A stretch of DNA of 64,000 nucleotides from Kineococcus rhizosphaerae (GTDB lineage Bacteria > Actinomycetota > Actinomycetes > Actinomycetales > Kineococcaceae), in assembly GCF_003002055.1 (NCBI RefSeq), contig NZ_PVZF01000002.1:124001-188000 (forward strand). Direction: 5' to 3'. A program made the position numbers and the translations under genes. Below, piece after piece: positions 8,761-15,639 of the stretch (position 1 is its first letter; each line of letters begins with the position of its first letter). The notes beneath the pieces are model-generated. The model did no database searches, was not told the origin of the DNA, and saw only the letters and a program-made list of their open reading frames with translations.

Positions 8761-10092
8761 GTGTCGCACGACAGCACCCCCACCCCCGGCCCGGTCACGG
8801 CCCCCGCCGCCGACCGTCCCGAACTCGCCCACCGCGTCGCCGCCGCGACGGTGACCGTCCTGGGCGCCGACGGCGTCCCGCTGGCCGACCGGGAGGTGAC
8901 GCTCGCCCAGCGCGACCACGAGTTCCTCTTCGGTTGCATCGGTTTCGACTTCGTCGCCCACGCCGGCGGGGAGGACCCCGCGACCGCCGACGGCACCTCG
9001 TCCTTCTTCGGGGCCTCGGCCCCGGCCGGTCAGGCCGAGGACCTCGCCGAGGCCTGGTTCGGTCTGTTCAACGCCACGACCCTGCCGTTCTACTGGGGCG
9101 AGTTCGAACCCGTGCGGGGCCGGCCGGCGACGGACCGGCTCGTGAAGACCGCCCGCTGGTTCGCCGACCGCGGCGTCGTCGTCAAGGGGCACCCGCTGAC
9201 CTGGCACACCGCGGCGCCGGACTGGCTGCTCGACCTGCCCACCGCCGGGGTCGTCGACGCGCTGCGGGACCGGATCCGGCGCGAGGTGGGCGGTCTCGCC
9301 GGGCTCGTCGACACGTGGGACGTCGTCAACGAGTCGGTCATCATGCCCGTGTACGACAAGTACGACAACGGCCTCACCCGGGTCGCCCGCGAACTCGGCC
9401 GCACCGCGACCCTGACCCTGGCCTTCGAGGAGGCCCGCGCCGCCAACCCCGCGGCGACGTTGCTGCTCAACGACTTCGACATGTCCCCGGCCTACGAACG
9501 GGTCGTCGAGGAGGCCCTGGAGGCCGGGGTGGGCATCGACGCCCTGGGCCTGCAGAGCCACATGCACAAGGGGTACTGGGGCGAGGAGCGGACGCACGAC
9601 GTGCTGGCCCGGTTCTCCCGCTTCGGCCTGCCGCTGCACTTCACCGAGAACACCCTGGTCTCCGGGGACCTCATGCCCGCCACGGTCGGCGACCTCAACG
9701 ACCACCAGGTCGAGCACTGGCCCTCCACCGACGAGGGGGAGCAGCGGCAGGCCGACGAGGTCGTGCGCCACCTGCGGACCCTCGTCGAGCACCCCGCGGT
9801 GTGGGCCTTCAACTACTGGGGCCTGACCGACGCCACCACCTGGCTGGGCGCACCGGTCGGCCTGGTGCGCGCCGACGGCACCCGCAAACCGGCCTACGGC
9901 GCGATGCACGACCTGGTGAAGGGGCAGTGGTGGCTGGCCCCCACCACCGTGCGGACCGACCGGGACGGGCGGGTCGCCGTGCGGGGGTTCCGCGGGGGGT
10001 ACGAGGTGTCCGTCGCCGGCGAGACCACCGGGTTCCGCCTCGACGGGTCGCAGGACGCCGCCGAGGTGCGGGTGGGGGGCGCGGACCGGTGA
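8761..10092 (+). CDS. endo-1,4-beta-xylanase-like GH10 enzyme, cytoplasmic
   Basis: 443 aa, GTG start behind AAGGAG. The GH10 barrel begins after a roughly 60-residue beta-rich N-terminal segment (TVTVLGADGVPLADREVTLAQRD) seen in some intracellular GH10 proteins. Acid/base Glu191 is in WDVVNES, nucleophile Glu296 in LHFTENT, and KGHPLTWH is the conserved strand-3 motif. No signal peptide is present, so it likely trims imported xylo-oligosaccharides rather than attacking xylan outside the cell. A short beta-strand tail follows the barrel. It overlaps the next hydrolase gene by 4 bp. Confidence 0.9.
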   Translation: MSHDSTPTPGPVTAPAADRPELAHRVAAATVTVLGADGVPLADREVTLAQRDHEFLFGCIGFDFVAHAGGEDPATADGTSSFFGASAPAGQAEDLAEAWFGLFNATTLPFYWGEFEPVRGRPATDRLVKTARWFADRGVVVKGHPLTWHTAAPDWLLDLPTAGVVDALRDRIRREVGGLAGLVDTWDVVNESVIMPVYDKYDNGLTRVARELGRTATLTLAFEEARAANPAATLLLNDFDMSPAYERVVEEALEAGVGIDALGLQSHMHKGYWGEERTHDVLARFSRFGLPLHFTENTLVSGDLMPATVGDLNDHQVEHWPSTDEGEQRQADEVVRHLRTLVEHPAVWAFNYWGLTDATTWLGAPVGLVRADGTRKPAYGAMHDLVKGQWWLAPTTVRTDRDGRVAVRGFRGGYEVSVAGETTGFRLDGSQDAAEVRVGGADR

Positions 10093-11129
10093 ACCGGCGC
10101 GCGACCCGCGACGTCCACGGGTTCAACTACGCCGGGTCCTGGGGCACGTCCGGCCTGGACCTGTGGCAGCACCACGACCACGGTCTGATGGCCGTCGAGG
10201 TCGCCCGCGGCAAGAAGGCCTTCCCCGGGTGGAACACGGCCCGCTGGTGGCTGTCGCACGAGGCCTTCCAGCGCGACCCGGAGCGCTTCCTGGCGAACCT
10301 CGACGCCGGGCTGGGGTTGTTCGCCGCGCACGACGTCGCCGTGGTCCCCGTGCTGTTCAACCGCTGGCGGGACCCGGTGTGCGACTTCGGCGGGGTCCCG
10401 CTGGACCACCTGCTCCCGCACGCCAGCGCCTGGACCCGCACCGACGACCTGTTCGCCGACCCCGCGGTGGACGGCCCGGACGTCGCCCCCGTGCAACGGA
10501 TCTTCCGGCGCTACCTCGTCGACGTCGTCACCGCCCACGCCGACGACGAGCGGGTCTGGGCGTGGGACCTGTGCAACGAACCCCTCATGGGCGCCTACGT
10601 CCACGACGAGGACAGCCCCCTGCGGGCCGCCGAGCTGCGCTGGCTGCGGTGGTGCCGGGGCGTGGTCCTGGCCGCCGGGGCCCGCCAGCCGCTCACGGTC
10701 GGCAACTACGCCGACGTGGCCGCCCTGCGGGCCACCGAACCGGTCAGCGACGTCCTGGGGTTCCACCCCTACTGGATGTGGCAGGGCATCGGCCCGGAGA
10801 CGAACGTGCACACCCGCGAGGGGTTCGAGGCCTACCTCGACGAGTGCGTCGCCTTCGCGCGCTCGGTCGGCAAGGACCTGTACGCCAGCGAGACCGTCTG
10901 GGGCGCCCGCGACGACGCCAAGCACGTGGAGGTGATGCGCTACACCCTGTCCCGGCTGCGGGAGCGGGGGATCGGGTACACCGTCCACGCCCTGCACCAC
11001 AGCGGTGTCGCCGACCTGCACCGCGACAGCCACGGGCCCGTCGGGCACCCGGAGTGGCTGCACTTCCTCGACGCCGACGGCAGCGTGCGCCCGGGCCACG
11101 AGGCGTTCGACGAGTTCGCCCCCGGCTGA
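10089..11129 (+). CDS. GH5-like (clan GH-A) glycoside hydrolase, cytoplasmic
   Basis: 346 aa; GTG within a GTGA overlap with the xylanase gene. Clan GH-A signatures: acid/base Glu164 in WAWDLCNEPL and nucleophile Glu268 in LYASETVWG, with HPYWMW between them. Overall look is that of cellulase/mannanase-type GH5 or an uncharacterised relative. The start MNRRATRDVHGFNYAGSWG has no export signal, so it acts in the cytoplasm. Probably works with GH10 and GH3 on the same imported beta-glycan fragments. The exact family number needs a profile search. Confidence 0.78.
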   Translation: MNRRATRDVHGFNYAGSWGTSGLDLWQHHDHGLMAVEVARGKKAFPGWNTARWWLSHEAFQRDPERFLANLDAGLGLFAAHDVAVVPVLFNRWRDPVCDFGGVPLDHLLPHASAWTRTDDLFADPAVDGPDVAPVQRIFRRYLVDVVTAHADDERVWAWDLCNEPLMGAYVHDEDSPLRAAELRWLRWCRGVVLAAGARQPLTVGNYADVAALRATEPVSDVLGFHPYWMWQGIGPETNVHTREGFEAYLDECVAFARSVGKDLYASETVWGARDDAKHVEVMRYTLSRLRERGIGYTVHALHHSGVADLHRDSHGPVGHPEWLHFLDADGSVRPGHEAFDEFAPG

Positions 11130-11149
11130 GGGGGTGCCGCCCGCCCGGC

Positions 11150-11155
11150 TACGGT
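11150..11155 (+). promoter_or_regulatory. -10 element (TACGGT) of a probably leaderless GNAT transcript
   Basis: TACGGT ends 6 bases before the GTG at 11162. No Shine-Dalgarno sequence lies between them, so the transcript would start at or next to the initiation codon, as is common in actinobacteria. No clear -35 hexamer is seen. Confidence 0.4.
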
Positions 11156-11161
11156 GCCCGG

Positions 11162-11662
11162 GTGCTGATCCGTGAGTGCACCGACGCCGACTGGCTCTCG
11201 ATCTGGCCCTTCTTCGACGAGATCGTCGCCGACGGCGAGACGTACGCGCTGCCGCAGGGGCTGACGTCGCAGCGGGCGCGCGACCTGTGGGTGCAGGGCC
11301 CGCCGTGGGGCACCTTCGTGGCCGTGGACGGCGAGGGGGCGGACGCGGAGCAGGTGCTGGGCACGGCGAAGTGCGGCCCGAACCGACCCGGCGGCGGGTC
11401 CCACGTCGCCACCGCGAGCTTCATGGTCTCCCCGGCGGCCCGGGGTCGCGGCGTCGGCCGCGCGCTCGGCGAGCACGTCCTCGGCTGGGCCCGCGAGCGG
11501 GGGTTCCTCGCGATGCAGTTCAACGCCGTCGTGGAGACGAACACGGCCGCCGTCGCGCTGTGGCGCTCGCTGGGCTTCGGGATCGTCGGCACCGTCCCGC
11601 AGGCCTTCGACCACCCCGAGCACGGCCACGTCGGTCTGCACGTGATGCACCGCTTCCTCTGA
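11162..11662 (+). CDS. GNAT family N-acetyltransferase
   Basis: 166 aa. Acetyl-CoA binding motif A is clear in SFMVSPAARGRGVGRALGEHVL near residues 80-100 (the RGRGVG pyrophosphate loop), with FNAVVETNTAAVALWRSLGF as motif B. This resembles phosphinothricin/amino-acid N-acetyltransferases of the RimI/YhhY kind. It is transcribed alone: it follows the GH5 gene by 32 bp with its own -10 element and is followed by a strong hairpin. The acceptor is unknown. Confidence 0.85.
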   Translation: MLIRECTDADWLSIWPFFDEIVADGETYALPQGLTSQRARDLWVQGPPWGTFVAVDGEGADAEQVLGTAKCGPNRPGGGSHVATASFMVSPAARGRGVGRALGEHVLGWARERGFLAMQFNAVVETNTAAVALWRSLGFGIVGTVPQAFDHPEHGHVGLHVMHRFL

Positions 11663-11676
11663 CGACCACCCACCCC

Positions 11677-11738
11677 GCGCGAGGCGCACCTCGCGCCCCC
11701 GCCGGCGGCGTGTCGCGGCGCGAGGTGTGCCTCGCGCC
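11677..11738 (+). terminator. large inverted repeat / probable terminator, copy 1 of a repeated hairpin
   Basis: Arms at about 11677-11697 and 11717-11738, each containing GAGGYGCACCTCG-like sequence. They pair almost perfectly (one G.U), with a loop of about 19 bases. It follows the acetyltransferase gene and precedes the riboswitch promoter. The core CGAGGTGTGCCT recurs in the hairpin at 35806-35862. No T-tract follows, which is usual in such high-GC genomes. Confidence 0.7.
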
Positions 11739-11780
11739 CCGGTGAGCGCGGTCGGCGCCCGGACGGGCCGCCCCATGCCC

Positions 11781-11786
11781 TAGGGT
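11781..11786 (+). promoter_or_regulatory. candidate -10 element (TAGGGT) for the methionine riboswitch transcript
   Basis: TAGGGT (TAnnnT pattern) lies 7 bases before the first P1 stem bases of the S-box riboswitch, the right distance for a transcript beginning at its 5' end. No convincing -35 is visible. Confidence 0.4.
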
Positions 11787-11792
11787 GGGCGG

Positions 11793-11876
11793 ACCATCCA
11801 GAGCGGCCGAGAGACCTGGCTCGTCGACGCCGCAGCAACCCCTCGAGGGGTGCTCATGCCAGGACCGATGGGAGGA
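11793..11876 (+). promoter_or_regulatory. SAM riboswitch (S-box, SAM-I type) controlling translation
   Basis: S-box features in order: P1 strand CCATC (11794-11798), CAGAGCGGCCGAGAGACC, TGGCTCG, GACGCCGCAGCAACC, a small CCCTCGAGGGG stem, GGTGCTCATGCCAGG, and the closing P1 strand GATGG (11867-11871). The Shine-Dalgarno GGAGG (11871-11875) begins inside the 3' P1 strand, and the rhodanese GTG is at 11880. SAM binding, which stabilises P1, should therefore hide the ribosome-binding site. The conserved core is nearly identical to the copy at 48596-48690. It fits repression of the rhodanese-metZ-metE-like genes when methionine/SAM is plentiful. Confidence 0.9.
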
Positions 11877-11879
11877 ACA

Positions 11880-12281
11880 GTGGCCTACGCCGGCGACCTC
11901 ACCCCGCGTGAGGCCTTCGAGCTCGTCCGGGACGACCCGGACGCCGTCCTGGTCGACGTCCGCACCGACGCCGAGTGGCGCTTCGTGGGCACCCCGACCG
12001 GCCTGGGCACCGAGCCCGTGTTCGCGTCCTGGCTCCCCGTGGACCCCGAGCGCTTCCTCACCGAGCTGTCCGCGGCGGGGATCGCGCCCGGGAGCGGGCG
12101 CAAGGTCGTGTTCCTGTGCCGCTCCGGACAGCGCTCCGTCGCGGCCGCCGAGACCGCCACGGCGGCCGGGATCACCCCCAGCTACAACGTCCTCGAGGGG
12201 TTCGAAGGACCCCTCGACGCCGACGGGCACCGCGGTGCGGTGGGCTGGCGGGCCGCGGGACTGCCCTGGAGGCAGTCGTGA
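11880..12281 (+). CDS. rhodanese-like sulfurtransferase
   Basis: 133 aa; GTG placed 4 bases after the riboswitch-embedded GGAGG. A single rhodanese domain with active-site loop FLCRSGQRS (Cys80, which would carry the persulfide) and the N-terminal VLVDVRTDAEW motif. Actinobacterial rhodaneses of this type commonly sit next to O-succinylhomoserine sulfhydrylase and probably hand on or trap sulfane sulfur for homocysteine synthesis. It overlaps the following small frame by 4 bp (GTGA) and is under direct SAM-riboswitch control. Confidence 0.9.
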   Translation: MAYAGDLTPREAFELVRDDPDAVLVDVRTDAEWRFVGTPTGLGTEPVFASWLPVDPERFLTELSAAGIAPGSGRKVVFLCRSGQRSVAAAETATAAGITPSYNVLEGFEGPLDADGHRGAVGWRAAGLPWRQS

Positions 12282-12400
12282 GCGACGCGCGGTGCGGCGC
12301 CGCCTGGACCGAGGAGACGCGCCGACGGAGTCGCTGCGTGGATCCGCGGGAAGGCGGCGGCACGGGCACCGCGGCGGAGCGAACGGGGGAGACGTCGTGA
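12278..12400 (+). CDS. possible 40-aa coupling ORF between rhodanese and metZ
   Basis: A frame of 40 codons starts at GTG 12278 in a GTGA overlap with the rhodanese stop, has GGAGG 6 bases upstream, and ends in a TGA that overlaps the metZ GTG. The product is hydrophilic and Arg/Gly-rich with two Cys, and matches no family I know. Its perfect bridging of the gap suggests it passes ribosomes from one gene to the next, whether or not the peptide has a role. It could also be chance, given the few stop codons in this GC-rich DNA. Confidence 0.35.
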   Translation: MSDARCGAAWTEETRRRSRCVDPREGGGTGTAAERTGETS

Positions 12401-13587
12401 GCGACACGCACGCCTGGCGGCCCGACACCACCGCCGTCCGCGGCGGCCTGGCCCGCTCGCAGTTCGAGGAGACCGCGGAGGCGATGTACCTGACGTCGGG
12501 GTACGTCTACGAGACCGCCGCCGACGCCGAGGCCGCGTTCAGCGGGGACGTCGACCGCTACGTCTACTCCCGCTACGGCAACCCCACGGTGTCGGTCTTC
12601 ACCGAGCGGCTGCGGCAGATCGAGGGCGCCGAGGCCTGCTACGGCCTGGCCAGCGGCATGTCCGCGGTGTTCTACGCCTTGGCCGCGCTGCTGGGTGCCG
12701 GGGACCGCGTCGTCGCCGCCCGCAGCCTGTTCGGGTCGTGCTTCGTGATCCTCGACGAGATCCTCCCGCGCTGGGGCGTCGAGACGGTCTTCGTCGACGG
12801 CGAGGACCTGCAGCAGTGGGAGCAGGCCCTGGCGACGCCGGCCCAGGCGGTGTTCTTCGAGACCCCGGCGAACCCCATGCAGACGCTCGTGGACATCGCC
12901 GCGGTCACCGAGCTCGCGCACGCGGCGGGGGCGACGGTCGTCGTCGACAACGCCTTCGCCTCCCCGGTGGGGCAGCACCCGCTGCAGTTCGGCGCGGACG
13001 TCGTCGTGTACTCGGCGACCAAGCACATCGACGGCCAGGGCCGGGTCATGGGCGGTGCCGTCCTGGGCACCGAGGAGTTCATCGCCGGACGTTTCCGCGA
13101 ACTCACCCGGCACACCGGCCCGACCTTGAGCCCGTTCAACGCCTGGACGCTGGCCAAGGGACTGGAGACCCTGAGCCTGCGGGTGCGGCACTCGGCGGCC
13201 ACCGCGCTGCGGCTCGCCGAGCACCTCGAGCAGCAGCCGGGGATCCGCTGGGTCCGCTACCCGCTGCTGCCCAGCCACCCGCAGTTCGACCTGGCGAAGC
13301 GTCAGATGGACCTCGGCGGGACCATCCTCACGTTCGAGCTCGACGCCCCCTCCGGCCGCGGCAAGGAGCGCGCGTTCGAGGTGCTCGACGCGCTGCGGAT
13401 CGTCGACATCTCCAACAACCTCGGCGACGCCAAGTCGCTGGCCACCCACCCGGCCACCACGACGCACCGGCGGCTGGGTGCCGAGGGTCGTGCCGCCATC
13501 GGCCTGACCGACGGCGTGCTGCGGTTGTCGGTGGGTCTGGAGGACCCCGACGACCTGCTGGAAGACCTCACCCGCGCCCTCTCCTGA
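12397..13587 (+). CDS. metZ: O-succinylhomoserine sulfhydrylase
   Basis: 396 aa; GTG behind GGGGGAG. A PLP-dependent Cys/Met-metabolism fold-type-I enzyme: cofactor phosphate loop in ASGMSAVF, substrate strand ETPANPMQ, and Schiff-base Lys209 in YSATKHIDGQ(G). The DGQGR stretch after the lysine is typical of MetZ rather than MetB/MetC. It converts O-succinyl- (or O-acetyl-) homoserine plus sulfide to homocysteine. Preceded by the rhodanese and followed by a MetE-like enzyme, it forms a compact sulfide to homocysteine to methionine unit governed by the SAM riboswitch. Confidence 0.92.
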   Translation: MSDTHAWRPDTTAVRGGLARSQFEETAEAMYLTSGYVYETAADAEAAFSGDVDRYVYSRYGNPTVSVFTERLRQIEGAEACYGLASGMSAVFYALAALLGAGDRVVAARSLFGSCFVILDEILPRWGVETVFVDGEDLQQWEQALATPAQAVFFETPANPMQTLVDIAAVTELAHAAGATVVVDNAFASPVGQHPLQFGADVVVYSATKHIDGQGRVMGGAVLGTEEFIAGRFRELTRHTGPTLSPFNAWTLAKGLETLSLRVRHSAATALRLAEHLEQQPGIRWVRYPLLPSHPQFDLAKRQMDLGGTILTFELDAPSGRGKERAFEVLDALRIVDISNNLGDAKSLATHPATTTHRRLGAEGRAAIGLTDGVLRLSVGLEDPDDLLEDLTRALS

Positions 13588-13610
13588 ACACCCCGATCGG
13601 AGCAACTCCC

Positions 13611-14831
13611 TTGTCCAGCCAGCAGATCCCCGTCTCGCACGCCGGCTCCCTGCCGCGCACGCCCGAACTCATCGCGGCCAACGAGGCGCGCACGTTCGCC
13701 GAGGACGGTTTCACCCTCGACCGCAGCCCCGAGTTCGACGCGCTGCTCACCGGTGCCGTCGTCGACCTCGTCCAGCGCCAGAAGGACCTCGGCGTGACGA
13801 TCGTGGGGGATGGCGAGTACGGCAAGGCCATGTCGAGCGCCGTCGACTACGGCGCCTGGTGGGGGTACGTGTTCCAGCGCGTCAGCGGTCTCGCGCTGAC
13901 GGGCGAGGACATCTTCAGCCAGCCGAACGTGCTGTCCGAACCGGGTCACGTGCGCCTGACGAGCTTCCCGAACCGCCGCGACTGGACGATCTTCAAGGAC
14001 GCCTACACGGACCCGACGTCGGGGATCTCGACGGGGAAGAACGCCACGCCGTTCCCCGCGACGACCGGTGCCCTGCAGTACACCGGGCACGAGGCCATCG
14101 CCTCCGACATCGCCAACCTCAAGGCCGGCCTGGCGGCCGCGGGCCTCGAGCAGGGGTTCATCACCTCCCTGTCCCCGGGCAGCGGCGCGCGCATCGCCAA
14201 CCGGCACTACGCCACCGAGGAGGAGCACATCTGGGCGTGGGCCGAGGTGATGCGCGAGGAGTACAAGGCGGTCACCGACGCCGGCCTGATCGTGCAGATC
14301 GACGACCCGTCGATCGCGGAGAACTGGGACCAGATCACGCCCGAACCCTCCGTGGAGGACTACCAGGCGTTCACCCGCATCCGCGTCGAGGCCCTCAACC
14401 ACGCCCTGCGCGGGTTGCCGACCGAGCAGGTCCGCTTCCACCTGTGCTGGGGCAGCTGGCACGGCCCGCACACCACCGACGTCGAGTTCAAGCACATCGT
14501 CGACCTCATGCTCGAGATCGACGCCGGGTCGTACTCGTTCGAGGCCGCGAACGTGCGCCACGAGCACGAGTGGAAGGTGTGGCGGGACGTGCGGCTGCCC
14601 GAGGGCAAGAAGATCGTCCCGGGCATCGTGAGCCACGCCACGAACGTCGTCGAGCACCCCGAGCTGGTCGCCGACCGCATCGAGCGGTTCGCCTCCGTCG
14701 TCGGCGCCGAGAACGTCGTGGCCTCCACCGACTGCGGTCTGGGCGGCCGCATCCACCCGCAGATCGCGGTGGCCAAGCTCGCCGCGCTCGGTGAGGGCGC
14801 GCGCCTGGCGGGTTCCCGGCTGTTCGGGTGA
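13611..14831 (+). CDS. MetE-like (cobalamin-independent methionine synthase family) zinc methyltransferase
   Basis: 406 aa from a TTG at 13611, with CGGAG eight bases upstream; no ATG or GTG fits. It is the C-terminal MetE catalytic domain alone. All four zinc ligands can be placed: His277 and Cys279 in FHLCWG, Glu311 in SFEAAN, Cys375 in STDCGLGG. HAGSLPRTPE opens the barrel. Stand-alone members lack the folate-binding N-terminal half of classical MetE, so the methyl donor is uncertain. Position directly after metZ under a SAM riboswitch supports methylation of homocysteine to methionine. Confidence 0.85.
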   Translation: MSSQQIPVSHAGSLPRTPELIAANEARTFAEDGFTLDRSPEFDALLTGAVVDLVQRQKDLGVTIVGDGEYGKAMSSAVDYGAWWGYVFQRVSGLALTGEDIFSQPNVLSEPGHVRLTSFPNRRDWTIFKDAYTDPTSGISTGKNATPFPATTGALQYTGHEAIASDIANLKAGLAAAGLEQGFITSLSPGSGARIANRHYATEEEHIWAWAEVMREEYKAVTDAGLIVQIDDPSIAENWDQITPEPSVEDYQAFTRIRVEALNHALRGLPTEQVRFHLCWGSWHGPHTTDVEFKHIVDLMLEIDAGSYSFEAANVRHEHEWKVWRDVRLPEGKKIVPGIVSHATNVVEHPELVADRIERFASVVGAENVVASTDCGLGGRIHPQIAVAKLAALGEGARLAGSRLFG

Positions 14832-14835
14832 GCTG

Positions 14836-15639
14836 ATGTCCGCGGGGGAGGCGGCGTGGGCGCTGTGGCAGGACTCGCCCTGGGGCCGGTTGCGGTACCA
14901 CGTCGTCGCCCGGTTGCTGCGGTCCTGGACGGCCGATCTCGGCGACGGGCTGCGGGTGTTGGACGCCGGTGGGGGCGACGGGCGCGACGCCCTGCCGTTC
15001 GCCCTCGCCGGGCACGAGGTGACGATCCTCGACCGGTCGCCGGAGATGCTCGCCCTCGCGCGGGCCGCCGCGGCGGCCGCCGGGGTCGCCGAGCGGGTCC
15101 GCACGGTCAGCGCCGACCTCGAGGACCTCACCGCCCTGGCCGCGCTCACCCGGCACCGCGAGGGTGGTTCGGGCTCCTTCGACGTCGTGTTCTGCCACGA
15201 CGTGCTGCAGCACCGCAGTTCCCACCAGCAGGTGCGGGCCGACGTCGCGACCCTGGTGTCCTCGGTGCGCCCCGGGGGCCTGGTCTCCCTGCTCGCGCCG
15301 AACCCGCCCGCCGACGTCGTCGCGACCGTGCTGCACGAGGGGCCCGCGGCGGCGTGGGTGACGCTGGACGCCGACCGGGCCGCCGACCCGGCGACCGGTC
15401 ACACGGCGCTGCGGTTGTCGCCGGAGTTCGTCGCCGACGCCCTCGCCGAGGCCGGGTGCGACGTCGTCGGCCGGGCCGGGGTGCTCGCCGTGACGGCGCT
15501 GCTGGAACTGCTGGGCGACGGCGGCCGCGTCGACGACCGGGTGGCGGCGGACCTGGAGGAGCTGGAGGTCGAGCTCAGCGCGCGGGTTCCGTTCGCCGGG
15601 ACGGCGCGGTACTGGCTGCTCGCGGGGCGACGACGCTGA
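14836..15639 (+). CDS. class I SAM-dependent methyltransferase
   Basis: 267 aa; ATG 5 bases after the MetE-like stop. Motif I VLDAGGGDGRDALPFA near residue 37, the motif II acidic residue in ILDRSPEM, and motif post-II FDVVFCHDVLQH. It resembles SmtA/CmoM- or UbiE-like methyltransferases. Its acceptor is unknown. As the last gene of the SAM-riboswitch transcript it links SAM use to SAM supply. Its 3' end overlaps the convergent FAD/NAD(P)-binding gene by 65 bp, a long convergent overlap. Confidence 0.85.
   Translation: MSAGEAAWALWQDSPWGRLRYHVVARLLRSWTADLGDGLRVLDAGGGDGRDALPFALAGHEVTILDRSPEMLALARAAAAAAGVAERVRTVSADLEDLTALAALTRHREGGSGSFDVVFCHDVLQHRSSHQQVRADVATLVSSVRPGGLVSLLAPNPPADVVATVLHEGPAAAWVTLDADRAADPATGHTALRLSPEFVADALAEAGCDVVGRAGVLAVTALLELLGDGGRVDDRVAADLEELEVELSARVPFAGTARYWLLAGRRR

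Noticed and set aside
8365-9909. Minus-strand frame extending the VOC protein antisense to the xylanase gene
   Set aside because: VOC homology begins exactly at the ATG at 8364; the upstream part is a shadow of GH10 coding sequence.
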